Positions 1 through 7,752 of a stretch of 64,000 nucleotides of DNA are shown here, in pieces (the first letter of the stretch is position 1; each line of letters begins with the position of its first letter). Source of the stretch: Sphingomonas palustris (lineage in GTDB: Bacteria > Pseudomonadota > Alphaproteobacteria > Sphingomonadales > Sphingomonadaceae). The stretch lies in contig JAMFSI010000100.1 in NCBI GenBank assembly GCA_026225215.1, positions 1 through 64,000 on the forward strand, written 5' to 3'. The notes under the pieces were generated by a model. It was not told the DNA's origin and did not search any database. It saw only the letters and a list, made by a program, of their open reading frames with translations. The position numbers and the translations under genes are program-made.

Positions 1-92
1 GGTTGGTACCACCCGTTAAAGGTACCCTGTGGGTGGTTGGGCCGGGGGAGCGGGCCGGTACCGACTATCCGAAACGAAGTTTCGGATCAGAC
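1..92 (-). repeat. Interspersed MITE-like element, copy A (cut by window start)
   Basis: This is a minus-oriented copy of the repeat family also seen at 14194, 26111, 45585, 59816 and 62890. Its outer end (80-92) reads TTTCGGATCAGAC, the complement of the family terminus GTCTGATCCGAAA. Inside lies a short palindrome with arms ATCCGAAAC and GTTTCGGAT around 3 bases, then the GC-rich arm GGTTGGGCCGGGGGAGCGGG. The rest of the element lies before base 1. It sits directly upstream of the PNPOx-like gene. Confidence 0.85.
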
Positions 93-166
93 ACTGAGAC
101 GGCCGAGACCTGATCGATCGCAAGATTCCCCGGGCCGCCAGCGTCGGGTAAGAGGAATAAACAAAG

Positions 167-1207
167 ATGAGCAGCCTGCATGATTTGCCCGAGCATGTGC
201 TTCGGATGATTCTATCCGGCGTCGTCGCCGAATTCGCGACGATCACCGCCAAGGGCGTCCCGATCGATACCCCGACTTACTACTTCCCCGCAGACGACCT
301 GCGGACGGTGGACGTGGCTACCGGCGTCCCCAACCCCGCCAAGGCCGAGCGCGCGCGCCGCAATCCAAAGGTCGGCCTGTTGATCGAAGGACGGCCCGAG
401 GAGCCGGTGGTGGTGATACGCGCAAGCGCCGCCGTCCGCGATAGCGATATCCAGTCGAATGCCATCCGCTATCTCGCCGAGACCGGCTGGCAAGGCATCA
501 GCCACGGCATTACCTGGGAAAAGGCCCGGCTGGCTGTCACCTATTGGTCGCGTATCATCATCGAGAATACGCCCGAACGGATCTATTGGTGGGATAATCA
601 CGAAGCGCTCGATAGTCCGCCACAAGTTTGGAACGCGCCCGAGGATACGGTCTGGGCCAGCTCCGATCCTGCTCCCTCGGGCAAGATGAACGCTTCGGCA
701 TGGGAAGCGCGCGACTGGCAAATCGTGGCACAGGACGCGGTGAAGAGCGGCAATTCCGGCCATCTCTCGGTTGTCGATGCCGAAGGCTATCCATTGCCCA
801 TGCTCACGCGCGGCTTGGAGGTGACCGACCAGGGATTCTTGCTGACCATGCCCAAGGGATTGGCGTGGCCGCTTGATGGTAACGCTTCCTTGACCTTTGC
901 CGGCTTCCAGACCTTTGTCGGCAGTGCATCCAGCGTGGGCGAAAAAGTTCTGTTCCGGGTCGATCGCGCCTTGCCGCAGCATCCCTCGACTTATGACACT
1001 AAGCAGGTGCTGCAACCCAGCGAAGATACCAAAGCCAAGGCCTCGGCACGGCTCGAGTTCGAGCTGGCGCGGCGTGGCCAATCGCTGCCGGTAATTCCCG
1101 AAGAGGCGCCCGAACGCACGCGGATCGCTAAAATCCGCATGGCCCGTATCGCCAGCAACGCCCCGATCACCGGCATCTCCGTCGAACATGGCAACCGAAC
1201 GACTTGA
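167..1207 (+). CDS. Pyridoxamine 5'-phosphate oxidase-like FMN-binding split-barrel protein
   Basis: This 346-residue cytosolic protein resembles the PNPOx/flavin reductase split-barrel superfamily, whose members bind FMN or F420 and reduce or oxidise small substrates. Residues about 10-95 read like the first half-barrel, with strands around FATITAKGVPIDTPTYYF, a basic RRNPKVGLLIEG stretch, and PVVVIRASAAVRD. A second, more divergent split-barrel-like stretch (about 195-270, GHLSVVDAEGYPLPML) suggests a two-barrel architecture. The start is ATG 167, with AGAGGA about 10 bases upstream. It stands alone, with a repeat copy upstream and a convergent SDR downstream. The specific substrate cannot be told. 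The family call is fairly secure and the function is unknown. Confidence 0.7.
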   Translation: MSSLHDLPEHVLRMILSGVVAEFATITAKGVPIDTPTYYFPADDLRTVDVATGVPNPAKAERARRNPKVGLLIEGRPEEPVVVIRASAAVRDSDIQSNAIRYLAETGWQGISHGITWEKARLAVTYWSRIIIENTPERIYWWDNHEALDSPPQVWNAPEDTVWASSDPAPSGKMNASAWEARDWQIVAQDAVKSGNSGHLSVVDAEGYPLPMLTRGLEVTDQGFLLTMPKGLAWPLDGNASLTFAGFQTFVGSASSVGEKVLFRVDRALPQHPSTYDTKQVLQPSEDTKAKASARLEFELARRGQSLPVIPEEAPERTRIAKIRMARIASNAPITGISVEHGNRTT

Positions 1208-1271
1208 ATATTCTGCATAGAGAGACAGCGACGAGACCGCGGCGCGGCAATTGCCGTGCCGCGGTCAGGCG

Positions 1272-2009
1272 TCAGTATTGCGCCGCGCCTCCGTCGACAT
1301 CCAATTCGATGCCGGTGACGTAAGCGCTATCGTCGGATGCCAGGAAGAGGGCCGCCTTGCCGTGGTCCTCGGGCGTGCCGAGACGGTCGAGCGGAATTGT
1401 CGCAATGACCCCGGCGTGCGCTTCTGCGGGAAGCAGGTTGTTGAAGCCGGGTGTCGAGGTATGCCCTGGGTTGAGCACGTTGATCCGGATACCACGGCCC
1501 TTGGTCTCGATGATCCATGCCCGCACCAGACTGCGGATCGCAGCCTTGGTCGACGAATATACCGACATCGCCGGTATGCCCCGGAATCCGGCAATCGAGC
1601 CGGTCAGAATGACCGACGCGCCCTTGGGGAGCAGCGGCAATGCTTTCTGAAAGGCGAACAGCAGGCCTTTCACGTTAGTGTTGTAGGTCTTGTCGAAATG
1701 CTCCTCGGTGATCTCGCCGATGTTCATGAATTCGAAGAAACCCGCGTTCAGCGCCAGCACGTCGATGCGGCCGTGCTTCGCCTTGATGGCATCATAGAGC
1801 CGGTCGAGGTCGGCGAGGTTCGACGCGTCGGCCTGGATGCCGGTGGCGCCATGGCCGATCTGTGCGACCGCCTTGTCCAGTTCTTCCTGGCGGCGGCCGG
1901 TGATGAACACCTGTGCGCCATCTGCGGCGAAGGCTTTGGCGATGCCTAACCCGATACCCGCACTGCCGCCGGTCACGACAGCAATCTTGCCTTCAAGCTT
2001 CTTACCCAT
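1272..2009 (-). CDS. SDR family oxidoreductase
   Basis: A classical short-chain dehydrogenase/reductase of 245 residues, predicted to oxidise or reduce an alcohol/ketone with NAD(P)H in the cytosol. The cofactor motif VTGGSAGIGLG is near residue 10. A LNAG variant of the NNAG motif follows, then the catalytic Ser in GSIAG and the Tyr/Lys pair in YSSTK. The C-terminus ends in the usual VTGIELDVDGG. An ATG at 2009, preceded by AAGGACTTAAG, is a better start than the upstream in-frame extension, which has no SDR homology. The gene is divergent from the LysR gene at 2284, so that regulator probably controls it from the shared 274-bp region. The substrate is unknown. Confidence 0.85.
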   Translation of the reverse strand: MGKKLEGKIAVVTGGSAGIGLGIAKAFAADGAQVFITGRRQEELDKAVAQIGHGATGIQADASNLADLDRLYDAIKAKHGRIDVLALNAGFFEFMNIGEITEEHFDKTYNTNVKGLLFAFQKALPLLPKGASVILTGSIAGFRGIPAMSVYSSTKAAIRSLVRAWIIETKGRGIRINVLNPGHTSTPGFNNLLPAEAHAGVIATIPLDRLGTPEDHGKAALFLASDDSAYVTGIELDVDGGAAQY

Positions 2010-2283
2010 CTTAAGTCCTTCAATCCTAATTGCGCCGTTCGACGATCGATGGCGGCCCAGGACCTCGGAGATAGGGGGTTGCTGGACCTGCAGTAGCCGG
2101 AGGATGGGACTAAATAATATTCCTGTTTGGAATGGATAACCGGCATACAACAGAGTAAGCCGGACTTGCTTGCCGGCTCAGAACCTTCCAACTGCGATGA
2201 CCTAAACTAGCGAACTTCCTGCTTTCTGTCCCTTGACGCAGGAAGCTGTCGAGCCGACATCGTAATTCCACCAGGGAATGATT

Positions 2284-3198
2284 ATGAATCGGTTCGCCGC
2301 CATGGATGCGTTCGTTCGCGTCATCGATACTGGTTCCTTCACGGCCGCGTCGCGCCAACTGCGTGTCGGTCAGCCTGCCGTCTCGAAGATCATCGCACAG
2401 CTCGAGGAGCACGTCGGGGTGAAGCTCCTCCTGCGCACGACGCAGGGCCTCAAGCCCACGGAGGCGGGCGAGAACTTCTACGAGCATGCGAAGCGCGCAG
2501 TCGAGGAGGCCGACGAAGCCGAGTTGAAGGCACGCGGGGTTGGCGCCGCTCTCACTGGCCGGCTGCGAATTTCAGCCGCGGTAACCTTCGCGCGGCTCCA
2601 CCTCGTGCCGCGACTTTCAAGATTCCTGGAAATGCATCCCGCGCTCGACATCGAGATGTTTCTCGATGATCGCAATGTCGATCTGGTCGAAGCCGGGATC
2701 GATGTCGCGCTGCGCATGGGCGATCTGCAGGCGTCATCACTCACCGCGCGCAAGATTGGTGAAAGCGGACGCATGGTCGTGGGTGCGCCGAGCTACTTCG
2801 CAGCGATGGGGGAACCGCAGCTGCCTGCGGAGCTGCTCGCTCACGAAGCAATAATTTACGACCAGCGGGGTGGCGGCGCCCATTGGTCGTTCAAGCGAGG
2901 CGCATCTGAGGTATCGGTAACGATCAAGGGCCGTATGCGCAGCAACGCAGCCGAAGGAGTACGCGAGGCGGTGTTCGCGGGGATGGGCTTGGCGGTGGCC
3001 TCGGAATGGATGTTCAGCCCGGAACTCGAGACCGGCAAGGTCCGGTGCGTGCTTGCAGACTGGGATCTTCCGCCGGTCGATCTCTGGGTGGTATTTCCGA
3101 CCGGTCGCAATGCCAGCATGAAAGCGCGTGCGTTTGCGAACTTCATCGAAGGCGATTTGCGTGCGGACTTCGGTGGTAAAGCGATCGCCGGATCCTGA
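2284..3198 (+). CDS. LysR family transcriptional regulator
   Basis: A typical LysR regulator of 304 residues. The N-terminal winged helix-turn-helix is at residues about 4-62 (FVRVIDTGSFTAASRQLRVG, then QPAVSKIIAQLEEHVGVKL). The C-terminal periplasmic-binding-like effector domain (about 90-295) starts at GRLRISAAVTFARLHLVPRL. Two in-frame ATGs lie at 2278 and 2284. AGGGA at 2273-2277 is too close to the first and well placed for the second, so 2284 is chosen. It is transcribed divergently from the SDR at 2009, the usual arrangement for a LysR activator and its target. The sequence resembles the AaeR/DmlR-like branch. The inducer is unknown. Confidence 0.88.
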   Translation: MNRFAAMDAFVRVIDTGSFTAASRQLRVGQPAVSKIIAQLEEHVGVKLLLRTTQGLKPTEAGENFYEHAKRAVEEADEAELKARGVGAALTGRLRISAAVTFARLHLVPRLSRFLEMHPALDIEMFLDDRNVDLVEAGIDVALRMGDLQASSLTARKIGESGRMVVGAPSYFAAMGEPQLPAELLAHEAIIYDQRGGGAHWSFKRGASEVSVTIKGRMRSNAAEGVREAVFAGMGLAVASEWMFSPELETGKVRCVLADWDLPPVDLWVVFPTGRNASMKARAFANFIEGDLRADFGGKAIAGS

Positions 3199-3284
3199 GC
3201 TTTTGCCCGAAGCTGCTTTGGTAAGCCCTGAACGCGCATAGGAATATCGTCGCCCGAATGACAGTCGCTTGCCGCATATATAAA

Positions 3285-3502
3285 GCGACCATCGCTGCCA
3301 GCTTTCCAAAGGCACCAGCGACGGCAGCCGGGTTTTCGATCCACGGAAAATGGCCAGCGTCAGGCGCCGTCTCGAATAATATGTTCGGCCCATGAAAGCG
3401 AGGCTCGTCCCACCCGCCCTACCAGACGATCCGATCCTCCGCACCAGCAAGGACCAGCAGCGGAATCGAACTTGGCCACCAGGCGGCGCGGTAGACATGT
3501 TG
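3285..3502 (-). pseudogene. Alpha/beta-hydrolase C-terminal remnant
   Basis: The roughly 400-bp gap between the LysR gene and the SLOG gene holds, on the minus strand, a decayed alpha/beta-hydrolase tail. In one frame it reads SIPLLVLAGAEDRIVW, then a TAG stop, then DEPRFHGPNILFETAPD followed by AGHFPWIENPAAVAGAF. AGAEDRIV matches the strand carrying the catalytic Asp and AGHFPW the loop carrying the catalytic His. The nucleophile elbow and N-terminal two-thirds are absent. Stops upstream of the fragment, the internal TAG near 3435 and the missing N-terminus mark it as a pseudogene. Nothing else is seen in this gap. Confidence 0.6.
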
Positions 3503-3601
3503 CCCCTAAGCCTATGCGGCAGATCGCACCCGGCGCGGCGCACTGACGTTGAGTTCATATCCGGTCGAAATATGCTTTCGTCTAATGGTCTAAACGCCGC
3601 A

Positions 3602-5530
3602 TCACGCCTCGATCGCCTTCAGCCTGAACAGCTGGGCCCACCCCGCCACGTCGGACAGCATGATCGATGCCACTTCGGCGAATTCGATCCCCAAGAGATG
3701 CGAACTCAAGGGTTCGCTAACAGGTATGCGTTCGATCCGATGCCGGGCAGTCTTGAGTTGCCGGCACATAAGCTCGGATTGCTCCGCCAGATCCTCGAAT
3801 TCCTCGTAAGCGCGCATCCCGAAAAATGCGGCCGCAAGCGCCGGCAGAATCACCCCCACCAGACTGAACCAGGGAAGGATTGCCTCGTGATCGACCGCGA
3901 TGACATCGTTCTGGATGAGCAGCTTCCCCGCGACGCAGGCGAGCGTCGCCAGAAATGTATTGCGGCCCCAGCGACCGAGAATGACGGCGGCACCCCGGCA
4001 TTCGTCTTTCCGCCGTTCGTGGAATTGGAGCTGTCCCTCGATGACCTCCGCCACCATCGCCTGCTTGATCCGGCTCATCTGCTCGGTATCGATATTGTGA
4101 ACGCACCCCGGTGCTGCGCGAACAATGGCGGCAAATTCCCAGGCGACCCATCCACGCGCCGTGTTGCGCGCCAGAGACCCCACCCGACCGCCTGGCAGCG
4201 CCCACCCCATGTCGGACAGAAATGGCAGGATACGCAGCAGTTCGCCGAGAATCCGGTAACTGACATATCGCTCATGCCATTTTTCCAGCCAGTTCACAGC
4301 CACGGTGGCGGCAACTACGGCTAAGGCACCGGCCTCGCAGTAGCTTGCAATATCCTCCAGCTTCGCGAAGGCGAGCCCGGTTGCCGCCGCGATCAGCGCC
4401 AACGCACCCGCCGTCAGGACGAGCAGGTAAGAGGTGCGATAACGATGCTGATAATAGCTCGAAAGCGCCGCCGGTTGAGAGCTTGCTTTACGCCGAACCA
4501 TCCGCCGAAACGGTGCGGCAACACCCCCGGTTACCGCGGCCAAAGCGTAAGCGGGGCCTTTTTTTCGTTCAGTTGCGGCGCCTGGCCTGCCGGGATCTGG
4601 TCCGGTTTTTCGTCTGATCGAGCGTAGCCCGGCGCGCCGGAGCTTGGTCAGCAACCAGGCGTGCAACATCCAGACCTGGCGCGGTGGTCGCCGATCTTCG
4701 GCAAGATAGACGCGCAGCGGATCCGTTTCCCGGTTCAGGATGTGACGGAGCCATCCGGCCAAAACTGTGTCTTCAGACTCCGGCACGGCAGGCTTGAGGG
4801 TGGTCGTAACATAAGTTGCCAGCGACACATCGGCATCGCCCGCCGCCGCTCTGCCCAATTCAAGATCGAGCATGTCTTCGAGCCAGCGCGCGGGACGCTC
4901 GCCGCTGGCATGAAGCCACAAGACGGGGACACCCGCGCGGAGCGAATATCTGATCGTATCCGACGTGCCGCCGCGGCCTTTGGGGGCCACGCTTTCATCC
5001 CAGATGGCGATGATCAGATCGCTATTGCGGACGATGAACCGACCGACCGCCTCGTAGCTCCCGGCTCGCGCTTCGTGAGACTCATCAGCGCCGTCGAGTT
5101 CGACCACACGGCCATCGGCTCGTGCGAGCAATCGGCGGAACTCGGCAATGCTATTCGCTCGCTCGTCATCCGTTCCCGATGAAAGCCGAGCCTCGTAGAC
5201 AGGTTGCACAAAGGGCAGCACGACCTCAAGCTGGGTACTGCAACCTGAAAGCTCGCTTTGGTCGGCGAGTTGCAGGGCCGCATGTCCTAATAATCGGTCA
5301 GCCCCTTCGGCCAATGGTGACAGCGCGCGCAACAGCGGCAGGGTGTCCGCTTCATAAAGGCCTGCCTGTTCAGGATCTGTGGCGATTGCCCGCATCTTGC
5401 TCTGGATTGCCCGAAGCACGGCCTCGACCTGAAGGGCAAGCTCGCGCGAGGCATCGGCCGACAAAGCAACAGCACCGGTAATGCCGACCCTGAACGCCAT
5501 CCTCGGCCGCCCTTCGCTCAAAGCGGTCAT
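3602..5530 (-). CDS. SLOG-like nucleotide-sensor protein with C-terminal membrane helices
   Basis: A protein of 642 residues. Residues about 12-210 look like the SLOG/LOG Rossmann-like domain: RVGITGAVALS at the start, SPLAEGADRLLGHAAL, LEVVLPFVQPVYEARL, SDLIIAIWDESVAPKGRGGT and a final GVPVLWL. The usual GITGHR start is changed to GITGAV. A basic linker (about 290-360) leads to two hydrophobic helices (about 366-388 and 396-416), a soluble stretch, and two more helices (about 525-540 and 553-575), which end in a charged region rich in Glu and Leu. SLOG domains are proposed to sense or make nucleotide signals, and SLOG proteins joined to 2TM/SLATT-type domains are predicted membrane-damaging effectors of phage-conflict systems. 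That role here is inference. The start is ATG 5530 with GGAGG nearby. A Cys-less thioredoxin gene precedes it on the same strand. Confidence 0.6.
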   Translation of the reverse strand: MTALSEGRPRMAFRVGITGAVALSADASRELALQVEAVLRAIQSKMRAIATDPEQAGLYEADTLPLLRALSPLAEGADRLLGHAALQLADQSELSGCSTQLEVVLPFVQPVYEARLSSGTDDERANSIAEFRRLLARADGRVVELDGADESHEARAGSYEAVGRFIVRNSDLIIAIWDESVAPKGRGGTSDTIRYSLRAGVPVLWLHASGERPARWLEDMLDLELGRAAAGDADVSLATYVTTTLKPAVPESEDTVLAGWLRHILNRETDPLRVYLAEDRRPPRQVWMLHAWLLTKLRRAGLRSIRRKTGPDPGRPGAATERKKGPAYALAAVTGGVAAPFRRMVRRKASSQPAALSSYYQHRYRTSYLLVLTAGALALIAAATGLAFAKLEDIASYCEAGALAVVAATVAVNWLEKWHERYVSYRILGELLRILPFLSDMGWALPGGRVGSLARNTARGWVAWEFAAIVRAAPGCVHNIDTEQMSRIKQAMVAEVIEGQLQFHERRKDECRGAAVILGRWGRNTFLATLACVAGKLLIQNDVIAVDHEAILPWFSLVGVILPALAAAFFGMRAYEEFEDLAEQSELMCRQLKTARHRIERIPVSEPLSSHLLGIEFAEVASIMLSDVAGWAQLFRLKAIEA

Positions 5531-5766
5531 CCCCTGCCTCCGGTCAACTGAGCTTCATGGAGCCCCGCATTTGCACATTTCAGGTCGCTGAAGCGCAGGA
5601 GACTACGGCGGAAGAATGACATTCGTTGTGCAGCCACGCAATGGCCTATCATGCTGGCCTGATACACTCCGCGCAGGGAGTGATAATTTTTGGAATGGAA
5701 ATAAATACTCGCGTTATTTGCGCGACAAGCCTCTGAATTCTGCGAAGTGTCCATATAAACAAATAT

Positions 5767-6210
5767 TCAGACAGATAATGTCGATAGAGACCATTCAACA
5801 ATATTTCTGGTCAGCATCGCCCCGGTGCGGCGCGACATTTCGCGGCCGTGGCGGATGATAAGAAACGTCGGAATCGACTGGATCTCGAATTCGGCTGCAA
5901 TTGCAGACTCTTCTTCGATATCCAGTCTTCCCAAACGGAATTTGGGCTCCAGTTGCCCTGCCGCCGCCGCAAAAGCCGGCCCCAACGGCAACATGCTGTG
6001 ATATTCTGACGACCAAAATTCGATGAGCAATGGCACGTCGCTTATTCGAGCATGTGCGTTGAAATTCGCCGATGTCAGGGTGAGCAGTTGCGTATTGAAA
6101 AGCGGGGAATTGCAGTGGTTACACGCGTCGCTCGAACTAAGCTCGTCCGATTGCGGTTGATTCAGCGTCAAACAAACGGGGCAAACAATCATAGGAAAAC
6201 TCTCTGTCAT
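5767..6210 (-). CDS. Thioredoxin-2-like protein lacking the CxxC active site
   Basis: A 147-residue protein with the layout of thioredoxin 2 (TrxC). An N-terminal zinc-ribbon has Cys10, Cys13, Cys30 and Cys33 (CPVC and CNHC), followed by a thioredoxin fold. The position of the catalytic WCGPC is W66-SSE-YHSM, so both redox cysteines are absent. The fold is otherwise kept: LIEFW, LGRLDIEEE and the cis-Pro loop SIPTF with Pro114. It therefore cannot do thiol-disulfide exchange by the usual mechanism, and may be a chaperone or protein-binding module. It lies 236 bp upstream of the SLOG-like gene on the same strand. That gap has an inverted repeat CACTCC/GGAGTG at 5665-5682 and AT-rich sequence, so the two genes may be transcribed separately. 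Confidence 0.7.
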   Translation of the reverse strand: MTESFPMIVCPVCLTLNQPQSDELSSSDACNHCNSPLFNTQLLTLTSANFNAHARISDVPLLIEFWSSEYHSMLPLGPAFAAAAGQLEPKFRLGRLDIEEESAIAAEFEIQSIPTFLIIRHGREMSRRTGAMLTRNIVEWSLSTLSV

Positions 6211-6501
6211 TTCGGCTTACCTCGGATCACCGACCGGTCAAAGGCAGATCAAATCGTTACGCATGGAGGGACAACTAAGGCCTGATTTGTTGAATTTCGA
6301 ATTCGCTTATGAATGATGTTCGTGGCGCTAACGTGGAGATTCAGCACCCTGGTTCGTTAATATATTATATTTTCCGAGAGTTAACCTAGAAAACAAAGAA
6401 GGCTATCCATTCGGATGGACCTGCTTCAGCTATCTCGCTAATATCTCCAAAACGATTGTCATGGTCGCCGAATACAAACCTGTTTGGAGGTAGGCGCCGC
6501 C
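6211..6501. other. AT-rich divergent intergenic region upstream of the P450 operon
   Basis: This 291-bp gap separates the thioredoxin-like gene (minus strand) from the P450 operon (plus strand). It is clearly more AT-rich than its surroundings, especially around 6340-6400 (TTAATATATTATATTTTCC), and probably holds both promoters. No clear operator or terminator was recognised. Confidence 0.5.
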
Positions 6502-7749
6502 ATGAGCTCAATGGGAGCAAGGACCGGAGAAGCTACGCGCGCGCAGCGCGTGATACCCGTGCCCGACATTGCAACGCCGCCCGGGAAACCACCCGGCTTT
6601 GCCAGACTTCTGACGCTGCGGCGTCTTCCCGATTGGGCGGCAAGGATCGGTATTGGTCTCGCCCAGTTGTGGGGGCGGCCGTTTCGCATCGGCAACACGG
6701 TCATCGCCGCGCGTCATGGCGATGTCAGCGAAGGCCTCGCCCGCGACCTCGATTTTCGTATTCAACCCGTCAACGCGCCGAAGTTCGATCAGATCGGCTA
6801 TCACTTTATCCTCGGCATGGATCGTTCGGCGGAACTGATCGGCGAACGACGCGCGCTCTATACCGCACTCGCCAAAGTCGATAGTCCGTCGCTTCGCAAA
6901 GCCGCTGCCGAAGATATTGCCGACCATCTGGCCGCGACCGGCAGCGGGCCGATCGATGTCGTCGAGGGCTACGCCCGACCGATTGCCGCCGCCACCGCCA
7001 GCCGGATTTTCGGCATCGGCACTAACCCCGATGCTCGCGCCGCCCTGATGGACGCAACCAGGGCCATATTCGGCAACAGCTTCCTCAACGTCGCCGGCGA
7101 CAGCGCGATGACGGAGCGAGCGCTGGTTGCTGCCAATCTGCTGAGCGACTGGTTCGAAGCCGAGATCGCGCACCGGCGCGCCGCCGGCCTGGGCGCGGAT
7201 ATGATGGGGGCCCTGCTCGCGGCTGGCGCCAGCGACGATTTGACGCGGCGCACGCTCGGCGGGATGCTGGTGGGGGCGATCGATACCACGGCCAGTGCGG
7301 TCGCCAAAGTCATCACCGTGCTGGTCCAGGATCGCAAGCTGCTGACACGGGCACGGCGGGACAGTGGCGATATCGTCCGCATGTGGGGGTGGTGCAACGA
7401 GGCGCTGCGCCAGTGGCCGCATGGGCCCGTGCTGGCCCGCCAGGCTTTGGCCGATACCACCCTGTGCGGAACGACGGTCAAGGCCGGGGATTCGATGATC
7501 TTCTGGACGCAAGCGGCCATGCTTGACGCCACGGCCTTCCCCGAGCCGCTGGCGATGCGGCCCGACCGGACCGATGCGCCTTACCTCCATTTCGGCGGCG
7601 GGCTGCATCCCTGTGCCGGGCGCGGGGTCAATGCCTGGCAAATCCCGATGCTGGTCGCAGCGCTGTTGGCGCGCGATCCGGTTCGCCTCGGCGCGATGCG
7701 CTGGGCCGGTCCGTTTCCTGCTCATCTTCCCCTCCATTTCAAGGGATAA
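6502..7749 (+). CDS. Cytochrome P450
   Basis: A soluble P450 of 415 residues. The haem-binding loop is FGGGLHPCAG (about 364-373, Cys ligand present). The K-helix ExxR motif is in NEALRQW (about 299-305) and the I-helix in VGAIDTTASAV (about 256), with the acid-threonine pair kept. An ATG at 6502 follows GGAGG at 6486-6490; a TTG at 6484 is unlikely. It is the first gene of a three-gene unit, 3 bp ahead of a membrane-bound DyP-type peroxidase and then a GST-like gene. No ferredoxin or ferredoxin reductase is nearby, so either redox partners are elsewhere or the enzyme works by a peroxide-dependent route. The pairing with a peroxidase makes the second idea worth noting. Its substrate is unknown. 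Confidence 0.9.
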   Translation: MSSMGARTGEATRAQRVIPVPDIATPPGKPPGFARLLTLRRLPDWAARIGIGLAQLWGRPFRIGNTVIAARHGDVSEGLARDLDFRIQPVNAPKFDQIGYHFILGMDRSAELIGERRALYTALAKVDSPSLRKAAAEDIADHLAATGSGPIDVVEGYARPIAAATASRIFGIGTNPDARAALMDATRAIFGNSFLNVAGDSAMTERALVAANLLSDWFEAEIAHRRAAGLGADMMGALLAAGASDDLTRRTLGGMLVGAIDTTASAVAKVITVLVQDRKLLTRARRDSGDIVRMWGWCNEALRQWPHGPVLARQALADTTLCGTTVKAGDSMIFWTQAAMLDATAFPEPLAMRPDRTDAPYLHFGGGLHPCAGRGVNAWQIPMLVAALLARDPVRLGAMRWAGPFPAHLPLHFKG

Positions 7750-7752
7750 GCC

